Part shown: one piece after another, positions 15,406 through 23,984 of the stretch | Numbering within the stretch: position 1 is the first letter of the stretch | How the letters are laid out: each line of letters starts with the position of its first letter | Origin: a bacterium | Lineage (GTDB): Bacteria; Auribacterota; UBA3054 | Reading direction: 5' to 3' | Assembly: GCA_017557885.1 (NCBI GenBank) | Contig: JAFYXV010000008.1 | Coordinates: 62,001-126,000 of the forward strand | DNA length: 64,000 nt | Notes under the pieces: model-generated | The model's database searches: none | Seen by the model: the letters and a program-made list of their open reading frames with translations, nothing else | Told to the model about the DNA's origin: nothing | Program-made: the position numbers and the translations under genes

Positions 15406-16299
15406 ATGTTTTCATTCCTGAACCGCGACCTGGACAACTACTCCCCTCCCAAGGAACGGGAGATCATGCCGTTGGGCAAGCTTCTCGCCTACGCCCAGCC
15501 TCACATCGTCCCCTATGTGGTCTACGGCGTCTGCACCGCGGTCCTGGGCAAGATAATCAACCCCTACCAGGCTTACATCTTCGCTTTCCTCCTGACGCTT
15601 CTGGTCATCGGGATCTATTATGTCAAGGGCGATTATCCGGAGCTCACCTTTAAGGGCCTGAAGTTCCGGGACTGGCTCCTGGCCTTCGCCGTAGGCGTGG
15701 TGGGCATCGTCCTTTGGATCCTTCCCTATCACTTCGCCTGGAAAGTAATGTTCGCCCGCATCCCCATTCTGGGCAACGACAACATCTACCTTTCCCTGAC
15801 CTACGGCTTCCAGTTCGCGGAGGACGCTTTCCACAAAGCCTCAGGAGCGCTCGTGATGCTGCCGACGGAATATCCCGAAGCCGCTTATTCCAAGGAAGTC
15901 CTGGCGGACGGCGCCGCCAAGCTCAAGGATTTCTTCTCCCTTTCCTGCGACGCGAATTTCCTGGCCGGCTTCCTGACCTTCGTAAGGATCGCCGGCGCCT
16001 CGCTGATGGTTCCGCTTTTCGAGGAGCTTTTCAGCCGCTCCGCCCTGACCCGTTTCTGCGTGGCTGAAAAATACAAGGAAGTGCCGGTCGGCTACTACAC
16101 CAAGAAGAGTTTCCTGATCGCCATCGGCTTCTTCATCCTTTCCCACCCCTGGTGGTTCGTGGCCCTGATCTGGGGCGGCCTGATCTTCTTCCTCTATTAC
16201 TACAAAAAAAGCCTTCCCCTCTGCATTTTCGCCCACGGCGTGTCCAATCTTCTCCTGGGCCTTTATGTCATTGCCACCGGCAACTATTACCTTTGGTAA
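15406..16299 (+). CDS. CPBP family intramembrane glutamic protease, exosortase-associated type
   Basis: 297 residues with about eight hydrophobic helices. The Rce1/CAAX (CPBP) motifs are complete: E206-E207...R211 (FEELFSR), H247 (ILSHPW) and H277...N281 (AHGVSN), which in this family form the glutamate/histidine active site inside the membrane. The N-terminal helices and the proline-rich PYHFAW section resemble the 'CAAX prenyl protease-related' proteins that accompany exosortases in PEP-CTERM organisms, which fits the three VPEP-tailed proteins of this window. It may process sorted proteins, though no substrate is proven for this subgroup. No exosortase gene is present nearby. Confidence 0.82.
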   Translation: MFSFLNRDLDNYSPPKEREIMPLGKLLAYAQPHIVPYVVYGVCTAVLGKIINPYQAYIFAFLLTLLVIGIYYVKGDYPELTFKGLKFRDWLLAFAVGVVGIVLWILPYHFAWKVMFARIPILGNDNIYLSLTYGFQFAEDAFHKASGALVMLPTEYPEAAYSKEVLADGAAKLKDFFSLSCDANFLAGFLTFVRIAGASLMVPLFEELFSRSALTRFCVAEKYKEVPVGYYTKKSFLIAIGFFILSHPWWFVALIWGGLIFFLYYYKKSLPLCIFAHGVSNLLLGLYVIATGNYYLW

Positions 16300-16347
16300 A
16301 GAGAAGCTGACCTAAGTAAAGATCTTCGCCTCCCGGCTATGTTTTCA

Positions 16348-16367
16348 GAAAGAGCCGCGGCTCTTTC
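16348..16367 (+). terminator. Palindromic hairpin after the CPBP gene
   Basis: Perfect 20-base palindrome GAAAGAGCCG/CGGCTCTTTC followed by CTTG. The T-run is poor, so termination is possible but not certain. It abuts the rho promoter. Confidence 0.4.
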
Positions 16368-16368
16368 C

Positions 16369-16398
16369 TTGACATTGAAACGCTCTTTTTGCTAATAT
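16369..16398 (+). promoter_or_regulatory. Promoter of rho
   Basis: Consensus TTGACA (16369-16374), 18-base spacer, TAATAT (16393-16398). It yields a ~150-base untranslated leader. Confidence 0.7.
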
Positions 16399-16404
16399 GG
16401 CTTC

Positions 16405-16555
16405 AAAGAATAAGGGCGTTTCTCTTAGAACATTTTTTCCAACGCGCCCTTCCGGCGGTCATATCCGCGCTTTTTCCCTCCCCGGTCGCCACCGCGCCGA
16501 ACTTTTTCAAGAATTTCATTAGCTGCAGGCGGCCATTTATATAACTGTTATTCAT
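16405..16555 (+). promoter_or_regulatory. Long C-rich rho leader, possible autoregulation site
   Basis: The leader contains a hairpin AAGGGCGTT/AACGCGCCCTT and then a C-rich, G-poor stretch (~16438-16510) with many YC dinucleotides, the sort of RNA Rho loads on. In E. coli rho is autoregulated by attenuation in its leader; the same is inferred here. No Shine-Dalgarno precedes the ATG. Confidence 0.4.
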
Positions 16556-17791
16556 ATGATCAATTACAACAACAAATTCCGTAAAGGGCGTTTTAACAAA
16601 GTGCGTCAGAACGCCAAGCCAAAGTATTACGGACGTTACAGACATTACTCCAACCGCTTCCAAAGAGACCCCATACTGCAGGATGAAGGCTACGAGCTTA
16701 CGCCGGTCTGCGGATATTACCGCCGCAATGACAAAGGCGCTGTTTTAAGGAAACAGGAGCGGGCTTTCAAGCCGGAGGAAACCGAGATCTACATCCGCCA
16801 GGAACTCTGCCGGCGCTACGGGCTCGTTCAGGGCGCCTACATCGAAGGCGGCATGGCTGAGATAAACGGGAAAAAATGGGTCATCGAGATCGACTCAATC
16901 AACGGGCTTGTTCCCGAGATCTTCCGCTTCCGTCCCCAGCTGACCGAGCTTCCCGCCGTGGCGCCCACGGAACGCTTCGACCTTGGCAGCACCGGTGACG
17001 AGACCATGCGCATAGTGGATCTGGTCGCTCCCATCGGCAAAGGCACCAGAGCCCTCATCGTCTCGCCTCCCAAAGCAGGCAAGACCACGATTTTGGAAAA
17101 GCTGGCCTCCTCCATAAAAGCCGTTTCCCCGGAAAGCCATGTGATCGTCCTCCTGGTGGACGAGCGCCCGGAGGAAGTCACCCATTTCCGCCGCGCTCTC
17201 CCAAACGTGGACGTATTGGCCTCCAACAACGACCAGACTCCCAGGGAACACGTGGAACTTGTGCGCGCCGTCATGGACATGGTCAAGGCCGAACTGGAGT
17301 GTTCCAAGGACATCGTGGTGCTTATGGATTCCATCACCAGGATCGGACGGGCATTCAACCTCAACAATGTTTACAGCAACAAACTCATGTCCGGCGGCCT
17401 GGCCCCCGGCTCCATGGAGATACCCAGGCGTTTCTTCGGCATGGCCAGGAAAATTGAGAACGGCGGCTCCCTCACGATAATCGCCACCGCGCTCATCGAC
17501 ACCGGCTCCCGCATGGACGAGCTGATCTTCCAGGAATTCAAAGGCACCGGCAACTGCGAAATAGTGCTCGACCGTTCTTTGGCGGACGCCCGCATTTTCC
17601 CGGCCATCAACATCAACCAGAGCGGAACGCGGCGGGAAGAGCTTCTCTACCCGGAAAAGGAATACGCCAAACTGGTGACCCTCCGCCGCGCCCTGGCGGA
17701 CGAAAGCACCAAGAACGCCATTATTTCCCTGAAGGAGTCCGTCGAGCGCAACCCGAGCAACAAGGACCTTCTGGCCGCGCTAAGGGGCTGA
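16556..17791 (+). CDS. rho: Transcription termination factor Rho
   Basis: 411 residues, close to the usual ~420. It is a hexameric RNA helicase that ends transcription. The short basic N-terminus (residues 1-45, rich in Lys/Arg/Tyr) replaces the usual helical N-domain. Residues ~46-120 are the cold-shock-like RNA-binding fold (YELTPVCGYY...). Walker A is at 170-178 (SPPKAGKTT), Walker B around VVLLVDERPEEV and DIVVLMDSITR, and the Q/R-loop region follows (MSGGLAPGSMEIPRRFFG). Whole-length match to Rho is clear. It heads the plus-strand run to 24.8 kb but may be transcribed on its own. Confidence 0.96.
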   Translation: MINYNNKFRKGRFNKVRQNAKPKYYGRYRHYSNRFQRDPILQDEGYELTPVCGYYRRNDKGAVLRKQERAFKPEETEIYIRQELCRRYGLVQGAYIEGGMAEINGKKWVIEIDSINGLVPEIFRFRPQLTELPAVAPTERFDLGSTGDETMRIVDLVAPIGKGTRALIVSPPKAGKTTILEKLASSIKAVSPESHVIVLLVDERPEEVTHFRRALPNVDVLASNNDQTPREHVELVRAVMDMVKAELECSKDIVVLMDSITRIGRAFNLNNVYSNKLMSGGLAPGSMEIPRRFFGMARKIENGGSLTIIATALIDTGSRMDELIFQEFKGTGNCEIVLDRSLADARIFPAININQSGTRREELLYPEKEYAKLVTLRRALADESTKNAIISLKESVERNPSNKDLLAALRG

Positions 17792-17835
17792 ACGGCGCTT
17801 TTTTGTTAGAATGTAAATAAGATTAAGATAAAATC

Positions 17836-18504
17836 ATGCGCAATATACTTTCAATTATGCTTTGCCTTGTCTTCCTCGGCGCGGCAGCCGCCGCGGCCGA
17901 CGGCGTTCAGGCCCGGGTGGTGAGCCAGAAAAAAACCTCGACCACCGTTCTTTCCGGCTACCTCCAGGAGCGATTGATCGATACGCTGAAAAATCCGGAA
18001 GGAGGCCTCTATGTAATCGTCAAGGATTCGGAAGGAGCGCTTTTCCCCTGGGTCTTATTTCCCGCGCCTTTCAGCGCCGCAAAGAAAGGCTGCGAGTATA
18101 AGGACGAATACTGCAGCATGAGCGTCAACTCTAAAAACGGGAAATACAAATTCGAATCCCGCTTCCCTCTCGAACCCTACCGGTTTTTCTTCAGCGACGG
18201 CGTCACCACCGCGGCTGTCGAGGAGACCAGCATAAAGATCAGCGGAACTTCCCAAGATCTGCCCGACGTTATCAAAGCCGGCAACGATGTCGGCATATTC
18301 ATTCACGGCCCCGATAAAGGATCGCTTTTCAACACCCTGATACAGTTTGAGCAGAAGGGCAAGAATCTCAAGGCTTCCTACAAGGAATACGGCGGCCTCA
18401 TGAAGATCAATGCCGTCATTGACAAAAGAGGTTATCTGAAGCTGACCGTCAAGAACAACCCTCTGTATGAACTGATGGCGCTTATAGACAGCAAGAGCGA
18501 ATAA
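17836..18504 (+). CDS. Exported protein of unknown function
   Basis: 222 residues with a signal peptide ([20 protein letters not shown], cleaved near residue 21). The mature part is a mixed alpha/beta, soluble protein with two Cys in the central C-E-Y-K-D-E-Y-C segment that could form a disulfide. I recognise no family. It sits between rho and ruvB, five bases before ruvB, so co-expression with ruvB is likely although a functional link is not obvious. No Shine-Dalgarno is seen. Confidence 0.7.
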   Translation: MRNILSIMLCLVFLGAAAAAADGVQARVVSQKKTSTTVLSGYLQERLIDTLKNPEGGLYVIVKDSEGALFPWVLFPAPFSAAKKGCEYKDEYCSMSVNSKNGKYKFESRFPLEPYRFFFSDGVTTAAVEETSIKISGTSQDLPDVIKAGNDVGIFIHGPDKGSLFNTLIQFEQKGKNLKASYKEYGGLMKINAVIDKRGYLKLTVKNNPLYELMALIDSKSE

Positions 18505-18509
18505 ACAAG

Positions 18510-19544
18510 ATGAGTTCCCTCATACGCAACATACCTCAGAAAGACGACTCCGTCGACCTGACCCTCAGGCCGCAGCGTTTCTCCGACTTCACCGGCCAGG
18601 AGAGGATCAAGGAGCAGCTGCACATTGCGGTGGAAGCCGCCAGAAGAAGAGACGAGGCCGTGGACCACATCCTGCTCTACGGCCCTCCGGGCCTGGGCAA
18701 GACCACGCTGGCCAACATCATCGCCCAGGAAAGGGGCGTCAACATCAAGACGACCTCCGGCCCGATCATCGAGAAACCCGGCGATCTGGCAGGACTTCTG
18801 ACTAACCTGGAGAACGGCGACATTCTCTTCATCGACGAGATCCACCGCCTGGATTCTTCCGTGGAAGAGTATCTCTACTCCGCCATGGAGGACTTCTTCA
18901 TCGACATCATGATCGACCAGGGACCACAGGCGCGTTCGGTCAGGCTTGAACTCAAGAACTTCACGCTCATTGGCGCCACCACGAGGATGGGCAATCTCAC
19001 GGCTCCCTTGAGGGAGCGCTTCGGAATTTCTTTAAGGCTGGAATTCTACAGCGAAAAAGAGCTTTGCGAGATCGTGCGGCGCTCCGCCAGGATCCTGAAG
19101 ACCGGCATCGAAGAGGAGGCCCTTTCGGAAATAGCCGGAAGATCCAGAGGCACGCCCAGAATCGCAAACTTCCTGGTCCGAAGAGTCCGCGACTACGCCC
19201 AGGTCAAAGGCGACGGCGTCATAACGCCGAAGCTGGCCAAGGAAGCCCTGGACATGCTCAGGATAGACGAGCTTGGCCTGGACGACATGGACCACGCCTA
19301 CCTGACGGCCCTCATCGAAAAATTCGGCGGCCGCCCCACCGGCGTCAACAACATCGCCGTGACCATCAGCGAGGAAGTCTCCACCATCGAGGAAGTGATA
19401 GAGCCCTACCTCATACAGCAGGGCTTCATCATGCGGACGCAGAAGGGCCGCGTCCCTCTGAAAAAAGCTTACGATCATCTTCACATGAATTACGACGGTC
19501 CCATCGCGGACGAACTTTTCAACTTCAACAACAATCAAGAATAA
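18510..19544 (+). CDS. ruvB: Holliday junction branch migration ATPase RuvB
   Basis: 344 residues, normal length. It is the AAA+ motor that drives branch migration together with RuvA. Visible motifs: Walker A 58-66 (GPPGLGKTT), Walker [10 protein letters not shown], sensor LIGATTR, the arginine-finger region [10 protein letters not shown], and a C-terminal winged helix with RTQKGR. ruvA and ruvC lie 11 kb away at 30.0-31.1 kb. The next gene begins inside its stop (TAATG), so hisG is translationally coupled. Confidence 0.97.
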   Translation: MSSLIRNIPQKDDSVDLTLRPQRFSDFTGQERIKEQLHIAVEAARRRDEAVDHILLYGPPGLGKTTLANIIAQERGVNIKTTSGPIIEKPGDLAGLLTNLENGDILFIDEIHRLDSSVEEYLYSAMEDFFIDIMIDQGPQARSVRLELKNFTLIGATTRMGNLTAPLRERFGISLRLEFYSEKELCEIVRRSARILKTGIEEEALSEIAGRSRGTPRIANFLVRRVRDYAQVKGDGVITPKLAKEALDMLRIDELGLDDMDHAYLTALIEKFGGRPTGVNNIAVTISEEVSTIEEVIEPYLIQQGFIMRTQKGRVPLKKAYDHLHMNYDGPIADELFNFNNNQE

Positions 19545-20428
19545 TGGACACTTTTGAAGGAAAACTGGTGCTCGGGCTCCCCAAGGGAAGCCTGGAGGCC
19601 GCCACCTGCGAGATATTCCGCAAAGCCGGCTACACGATCAACATTAGCAGCCGCTCATATTACCCCACTATCAACGACGACGACATCAAGCCCATTCTCA
19701 TCCGCTCCCAGGAAATGTCCCGCTACGTGGAAGCCGGACACTTGGACTGCGGCATCTGCGGGCACGACTGGATCGTTGAGAACCAGAGCGACGTGGTGGA
19801 GATCTGCGAGATGATGTATTCCAAAGCCACCTCCAACCCGGTCAGATGGGTGCTTTGCGTCCACAACGACAGCCCCTATAAAAAGCCCGAGGATCTGGAA
19901 GGAAAGCTTATCGCCACGGAAGCCGTCAACATGACGAAGAAATATTTCGCGGAAAAAGGCATCAACGTAAAAATAGAATTTTCCTGGGGCGCCACGGAAG
20001 TGAAGTGCCCGAACCTGGTGGACGCCATCGTCGAGCTGACGGAGACCGGCTCATCCATAAGAGCCAACAACCTCAGGATCATCGACGAGCTTACCACCTC
20101 CACCACCCGCTTCATCGCCAACAAGGAAGCGATGAAAGACCCCTTCAAGCGGACCAAGATAGAGAATCTCGCCATGCTTCTTCAGGGCGCCCTGAGAGCC
20201 CGCGACAAAGTCGGACTGAAGCTCAACGCCCCCCTTGCCAAGCTGGAGGAGATCTCCGCAAAACTTCCCTGCATGAGGGAGCCCACCATCTCTCCCCTGA
20301 AGGACAAAGACTGGGTGGCCATGGAAGTGGTCCTGGATGAAGTGACATCCAGGGACATCATCCCGCAGCTGAAATCACTGGGCGCCCAGGACATCATCGA
20401 ATATCCCCTTTCCAAAGTTATTCCCTGA
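19544..20428 (+). CDS. hisG: ATP phosphoribosyltransferase HisG, long form
   Basis: 294 residues from the ATG that overlaps the ruvB stop; the larger upstream open frame is noise inside ruvB. It catalyses the first step of histidine synthesis, joining ATP and PRPP. The N-terminal periplasmic-binding-like fold begins LVLGLPKGSLE, with the family signature EVKCPNLVDAIVELTETGSSIRANN. The C-terminal ~75 residues form the ferredoxin-like regulatory domain of the long, hexameric, histidine-inhibited type (LPCMREPTISPL onward), so no HisZ partner is required. No other his gene is in the window. Confidence 0.95.
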   Translation: MDTFEGKLVLGLPKGSLEAATCEIFRKAGYTINISSRSYYPTINDDDIKPILIRSQEMSRYVEAGHLDCGICGHDWIVENQSDVVEICEMMYSKATSNPVRWVLCVHNDSPYKKPEDLEGKLIATEAVNMTKKYFAEKGINVKIEFSWGATEVKCPNLVDAIVELTETGSSIRANNLRIIDELTTSTTRFIANKEAMKDPFKRTKIENLAMLLQGALRARDKVGLKLNAPLAKLEEISAKLPCMREPTISPLKDKDWVAMEVVLDEVTSRDIIPQLKSLGAQDIIEYPLSKVIP

Positions 20429-20430
20429 TC

Positions 20431-20673
20431 ATGGCTAAAGTTGATTTTGATCTGAAATACCTGGCGGACGAACTGAAGGACGTTACCTTCGTCAGCTGGT
20501 TCGTGGAGGAAGGCCAGGAGGTCAAGGAAGGCGACGACCTCTGCGAGATCGTCACCGACAAGGCTTCCCTTACTCTTTCCGTCCCCGCCGACGGCGTTAT
20601 CTCCGAACTGAAATGCCAAAAGAACGACAAACTTGAGGGCGGCTCCGTCCTCCTTTCCATGGAAGTAAAATGA
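20431..20673 (+). CDS. Free-standing lipoyl/biotinyl-like domain protein
   Basis: 80 residues that make one complete lipoyl/biotinyl-carrier fold and nothing else. The beta-hairpin lysine is K44 in EIVTDKASL, the sequence context of E2-type lipoyl domains rather than the AMKM of biotin carriers; Gly-containing turns GQEVKEGD and PADGVISE flank it as expected. It is neither GcvH-like (~130 residues) nor fused to an E2 catalytic part, and no dehydrogenase or lipoate gene is adjacent. It starts two bases after hisG and overlaps the next gene (ATGA). Whether K44 is really lipoylated is unknown. Confidence 0.8.
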   Translation: MAKVDFDLKYLADELKDVTFVSWFVEEGQEVKEGDDLCEIVTDKASLTLSVPADGVISELKCQKNDKLEGGSVLLSMEVK

Positions 20674-21623
20674 TCGTTTTTGCGGATGATTACGAAAACG
20701 GGCAGCCCATCAAACGCCAGCCGCTCTCCGAAGGGCTGGTGGCTGTCATCCTGGCCCACAACGACGAGAAGACCATCCAATCCGTCATCAAGAAAGCCTC
20801 CCGCAAATGCGAGCGCTGCCTGGTGGTGGACGACGGCTCCGACGACAAGACCGTGGAGATAGCCAGACAGTCCAGGGCGGAGATCATCACCCACGTAAGT
20901 TCCAGGGGCATGATAGCGGCCTTCAACACCGCCGTGGCCTACCTGAGGCCCCTCAGCTACAAATACGCCATTTTCCTCTCCGCCAGCGGGCAGCACGAGC
21001 CCGGCGACATGCACCGCTTCGTCAGGGCCGCGCAGATAAGGAACGCCGACGTCATCTGCGGCAGCCGCGAGAAGAACAGAAGAAGCATCCCGCGTCTCAC
21101 CAAATGGGCCAACAACATGGCGGACGGCTGCATCAAGTTCAAGTACGGCTACCGTCTCAACGACCCCCTTTGCAACTACCGCCTGCTCTCCAAGAAGGCC
21201 CTGGACACGCTGCCTCCCTGCAGGCACAATTATCTTCTTACCGCCCACATCCTGCGCCACGCCTACGGATTGAAACTGAGAGTGGGGCATCTGGCCGTCA
21301 CAGTAGGCCACAACTACGTGACCAAGCCGGCCAGGGCCAGGAGAGACTTCAAGCAGAGCCTCTACATGTCGCTCTTCATACTCTTCACCCCCAATCCCGA
21401 TCTGGAAAAGAAAGAGAAGAAGGCCGCCAGAAAACTGGCTGAGGAAAGCTCGAAACCCATCGTCAAACCGATCGACGAAACGCATAGGAAGCCCAGGAAC
21501 AAAAAGCGCCGCTACGGAAACAGAAGACGCAGCGCTTCGGACATAAGAGCCATCAAAGACCGCATCATGGACAGCAAGAGTCCGGAAGTCCTGAAAGAGG
21601 AACAGGAAGCGAAATTCAATTAA
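20670..21623 (+). CDS. GT2 family glycosyltransferase (dolichol/polyprenol-phosphate sugar synthase-like)
   Basis: 317 residues. The GT-A fold starts near residue 22 (VAVILAHNDEKTI), with VVDDGSDDKT (~52-61) for nucleotide-sugar binding and a central SASGQHEPGD in the place of the DxD. It has no transmembrane helices; the last ~70 residues are strongly basic and likely disordered (KKEKKAARK, RNKKRRYGNRRR), perhaps for membrane or nucleic-acid contact. Family members transfer sugars from nucleotide donors to lipid carriers. ATGA overlap with the lipoyl gene implies coupling. Confidence 0.82.
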   Translation: MIVFADDYENGQPIKRQPLSEGLVAVILAHNDEKTIQSVIKKASRKCERCLVVDDGSDDKTVEIARQSRAEIITHVSSRGMIAAFNTAVAYLRPLSYKYAIFLSASGQHEPGDMHRFVRAAQIRNADVICGSREKNRRSIPRLTKWANNMADGCIKFKYGYRLNDPLCNYRLLSKKALDTLPPCRHNYLLTAHILRHAYGLKLRVGHLAVTVGHNYVTKPARARRDFKQSLYMSLFILFTPNPDLEKKEKKAARKLAEESSKPIVKPIDETHRKPRNKKRRYGNRRRSASDIRAIKDRIMDSKSPEVLKEEQEAKFN

Positions 21624-21648
21624 AAACCAAACATAAAAGAGGATCATT

Positions 21649-22839
21649 ATGGGTAGGATCTTGATAATAGGCGCCGGCGGCGTCGGCAACGTGGCGGCGC
21701 ACAAATGCGCGGCCAGAAAAGAAGTTTTCGATTACATCTGCTTGGCGAGCCGCACCAAGAGCAAATGCGACGCCATCAAGGAAAAGATCAAACGCAACGT
21801 CGGCAGAGACGACATCGTGACCGATCAAATTGACGCCGACGACCCCAACCAGGTCGCCGCCATGATCAAAAAGCACAACGTCGAGACCGTCCTCAACGTG
21901 GCTCTCCCCTACCAGGATCTCTCCATCATGAAAGGCTGCCTCATGGCCGGCGCCAACTACGTTGACACCGCCAACTACGAGCCCCCCGAAGAGGCGAAGT
22001 TCTGCTACAAGTGGCAGTGGGACATGCAGGATGATTTCAAGAAGGCCGGCTTGACCGCCCTTTTAGGCAGCGGCTTCGACCCGGGCGTCACCAGCGTTTT
22101 CACGGCCTACGCCCTTAAGCACGAACTCGACGAGATCCAGTACCTCGACATCGTGGACGCCAACGCCGGCGACCACGGGCACCCCTTCGCCACCAACTTC
22201 AACCCCGAAATAAACATCCGCGAGATCACCCAGCGCGGCAAATATTGGGAAGACGGGCAGTGGAAGGAGACCGATCCCCTTTCCGTGCACAAGACCTTCG
22301 ACTTCCCCTCCATCGGCGACAAGGAAATGTACCTTATGTACCACGAGGAGCTGGAGTCCCTCACCAAACATATCCCGACCATCAAGAGAGCCCGCTTCTG
22401 GATGACCTTCTCGGAAAACTATCTCAACCACCTCCGCGTCCTCCAGAACGTCGGCATGACCAGGATCGACGAAGTGGAATACGAAGGCCACAAGATCGTC
22501 CCATTGAAGTTCCTGAAAGCCCTCCTTCCCGACCCCGGCACCCTGGGCGTCAACTACACCGGCAAGACCTGCATCGGCTGCATCCTGGAAGGAACCAAGG
22601 ACGGCAAGCCCAAGAAAGTCTTCATCTACAACGTCTGCGACCACGCCCAGTGTTTCAAAGAAGTTGAAGCCCAGGCCGTCTCCTACACCACCGGCGTCCC
22701 CGCCATGATCGGTACATCGATGATCGTTGAGAAAAAATGGCAAGGTCCGGGCGTCTTCAACATGGAAGAGTTCGATCCCGATCCCTTCATGAACGACCTT
22801 AATCTCTACGGTCTGCCGTGGCAAATCAAGCGCTTCTAA
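21649..22839 (+). CDS. Carboxynorspermidine/carboxyspermidine dehydrogenase (saccharopine dehydrogenase family)
   Basis: 396 residues. The Rossmann nucleotide loop GAGGVG is at 8-13 and the saccharopine-dehydrogenase-like core follows (GCLMAGANYVDTANYE; LLGSGFDPGVTSVF). The enzyme condenses a diamine (putrescine or diaminopropane) with aspartate semialdehyde using NADPH. The assignment rests on the fold plus the adjacent decarboxylase, which is the standard pair. AGAGGATC lies ahead of the ATG. The next gene overlaps its last 22 bases. Confidence 0.9.
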   Translation: MGRILIIGAGGVGNVAAHKCAARKEVFDYICLASRTKSKCDAIKEKIKRNVGRDDIVTDQIDADDPNQVAAMIKKHNVETVLNVALPYQDLSIMKGCLMAGANYVDTANYEPPEEAKFCYKWQWDMQDDFKKAGLTALLGSGFDPGVTSVFTAYALKHELDEIQYLDIVDANAGDHGHPFATNFNPEINIREITQRGKYWEDGQWKETDPLSVHKTFDFPSIGDKEMYLMYHEELESLTKHIPTIKRARFWMTFSENYLNHLRVLQNVGMTRIDEVEYEGHKIVPLKFLKALLPDPGTLGVNYTGKTCIGCILEGTKDGKPKKVFIYNVCDHAQCFKEVEAQAVSYTTGVPAMIGTSMIVEKKWQGPGVFNMEEFDPDPFMNDLNLYGLPWQIKRF

Positions 22840-23984
22840 ACTGCTTTCCGGAACTTAAAACTCCGGCTTTCGTCATTACGGAATCCGACCTCATAAAAAA
22901 CGGCCGGATCCTCCTGGACGTCCAGGAAAAAGCCGGATGCAAAATACTCTGGGCCCTGAAGTGCTTCGCCATGCCGGAGGCCGCTAAGGCCCTGAAGCCC
23001 TATCTAGCCGGCACCTGTGCCAGCGGCCTTTTTGAAGCCAGATTCGGGAAAGAGAATTTCGGCGGCGAAAATCACGTTTACGCCCCGGCCTTTTCCGACG
23101 AGGATATGGCTGAGATCGTAAAGTACGCCGACCACATCTCCTTCAATTCCTACTCCCAACTTAGGCATCACAAGAAGACCGTTGAGGGAGCAAACAAAGA
23201 GATCAAAGTCGGCCTCAGGATAAATCCCGGCTACTCGGAAGTCGAGACCATGATCTACAACCCCTGCGCCCCCTACTCCCGTTTCGGCGTCAGCGAAAAA
23301 GACTTGGAAAAAGAAGGCGTAGCTGAGATCTCCGGATTGCATTTCCACACCATGTGCGAACAAAAAAGCGACGTGCTGGAAAGAACGCTGGAGGTCGTCG
23401 CCAAAAAATTCGGACCTTTCCTCCGCGACCTTGAATGGCTCAACATGGGCGGCGGACAATTGATCACGAAGCCTGACTACGACCGGGAACATCTCATAAA
23501 GCTCATCAGTGAGTTCAAGACCGCCTTCGGCCTTAAGACGATCTATCTCGAGCCCGGCGAGGCCGTGGCCGTTGACGCGGGATATCTCGTGACAAGCGTC
23601 CTGGACATCATAGAAAACGGCATGCCAATAGCTATATTGGATACCTCCGCCGCCAACCATATGCCGGACGTTCTGGAAATGCCTTACCGCCCCTGCATAA
23701 TCGGCTCCGGCGAACCGAAGGAATTTCCCTACACTTACCGCTTAGGCGCCCTGACCTGCCTGGCCGGCGACTATATCGGCGACTACTCCTTCCCAAAACC
23801 GCTGAAAGTTGGCGACCGCTTAGTCTTCACCGACATGGCGATCTATTCCTTCGTCAAGACCTGCATGTTCAACGGCATCAATCTTCCATCCCTCGCCTAC
23901 CAAAAAGAAAACGGCGAAATAAAACTTGTCCGGGAATTCACCTACGAAGACTATGCCGGCAGATTGGGAGAAAAACTATGCTGA
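22818..23984 (+). CDS. nspC: Carboxynorspermidine/carboxyspermidine decarboxylase
   Basis: 388 residues, GTG start 22 bases inside the upstream gene, chosen because it restores the usual N-terminus (FPELKTPAFVITE). It is a fold-type III PLP enzyme of the alanine racemase/ODC class. The PLP lysine is K48 (ILWALKCF), glycine-rich phosphate loop WLNMGGGQ, and LEPGEAVAVDAGYLV near residue 240. It converts carboxy(nor)spermidine to (nor)spermidine. With its neighbours it gives an S-adenosylmethionine-independent spermidine route. Confidence 0.93.
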   Translation: MANQALLNCFPELKTPAFVITESDLIKNGRILLDVQEKAGCKILWALKCFAMPEAAKALKPYLAGTCASGLFEARFGKENFGGENHVYAPAFSDEDMAEIVKYADHISFNSYSQLRHHKKTVEGANKEIKVGLRINPGYSEVETMIYNPCAPYSRFGVSEKDLEKEGVAEISGLHFHTMCEQKSDVLERTLEVVAKKFGPFLRDLEWLNMGGGQLITKPDYDREHLIKLISEFKTAFGLKTIYLEPGEAVAVDAGYLVTSVLDIIENGMPIAILDTSAANHMPDVLEMPYRPCIIGSGEPKEFPYTYRLGALTCLAGDYIGDYSFPKPLKVGDRLVFTDMAIYSFVKTCMFNGINLPSLAYQKENGEIKLVREFTYEDYAGRLGEKLC

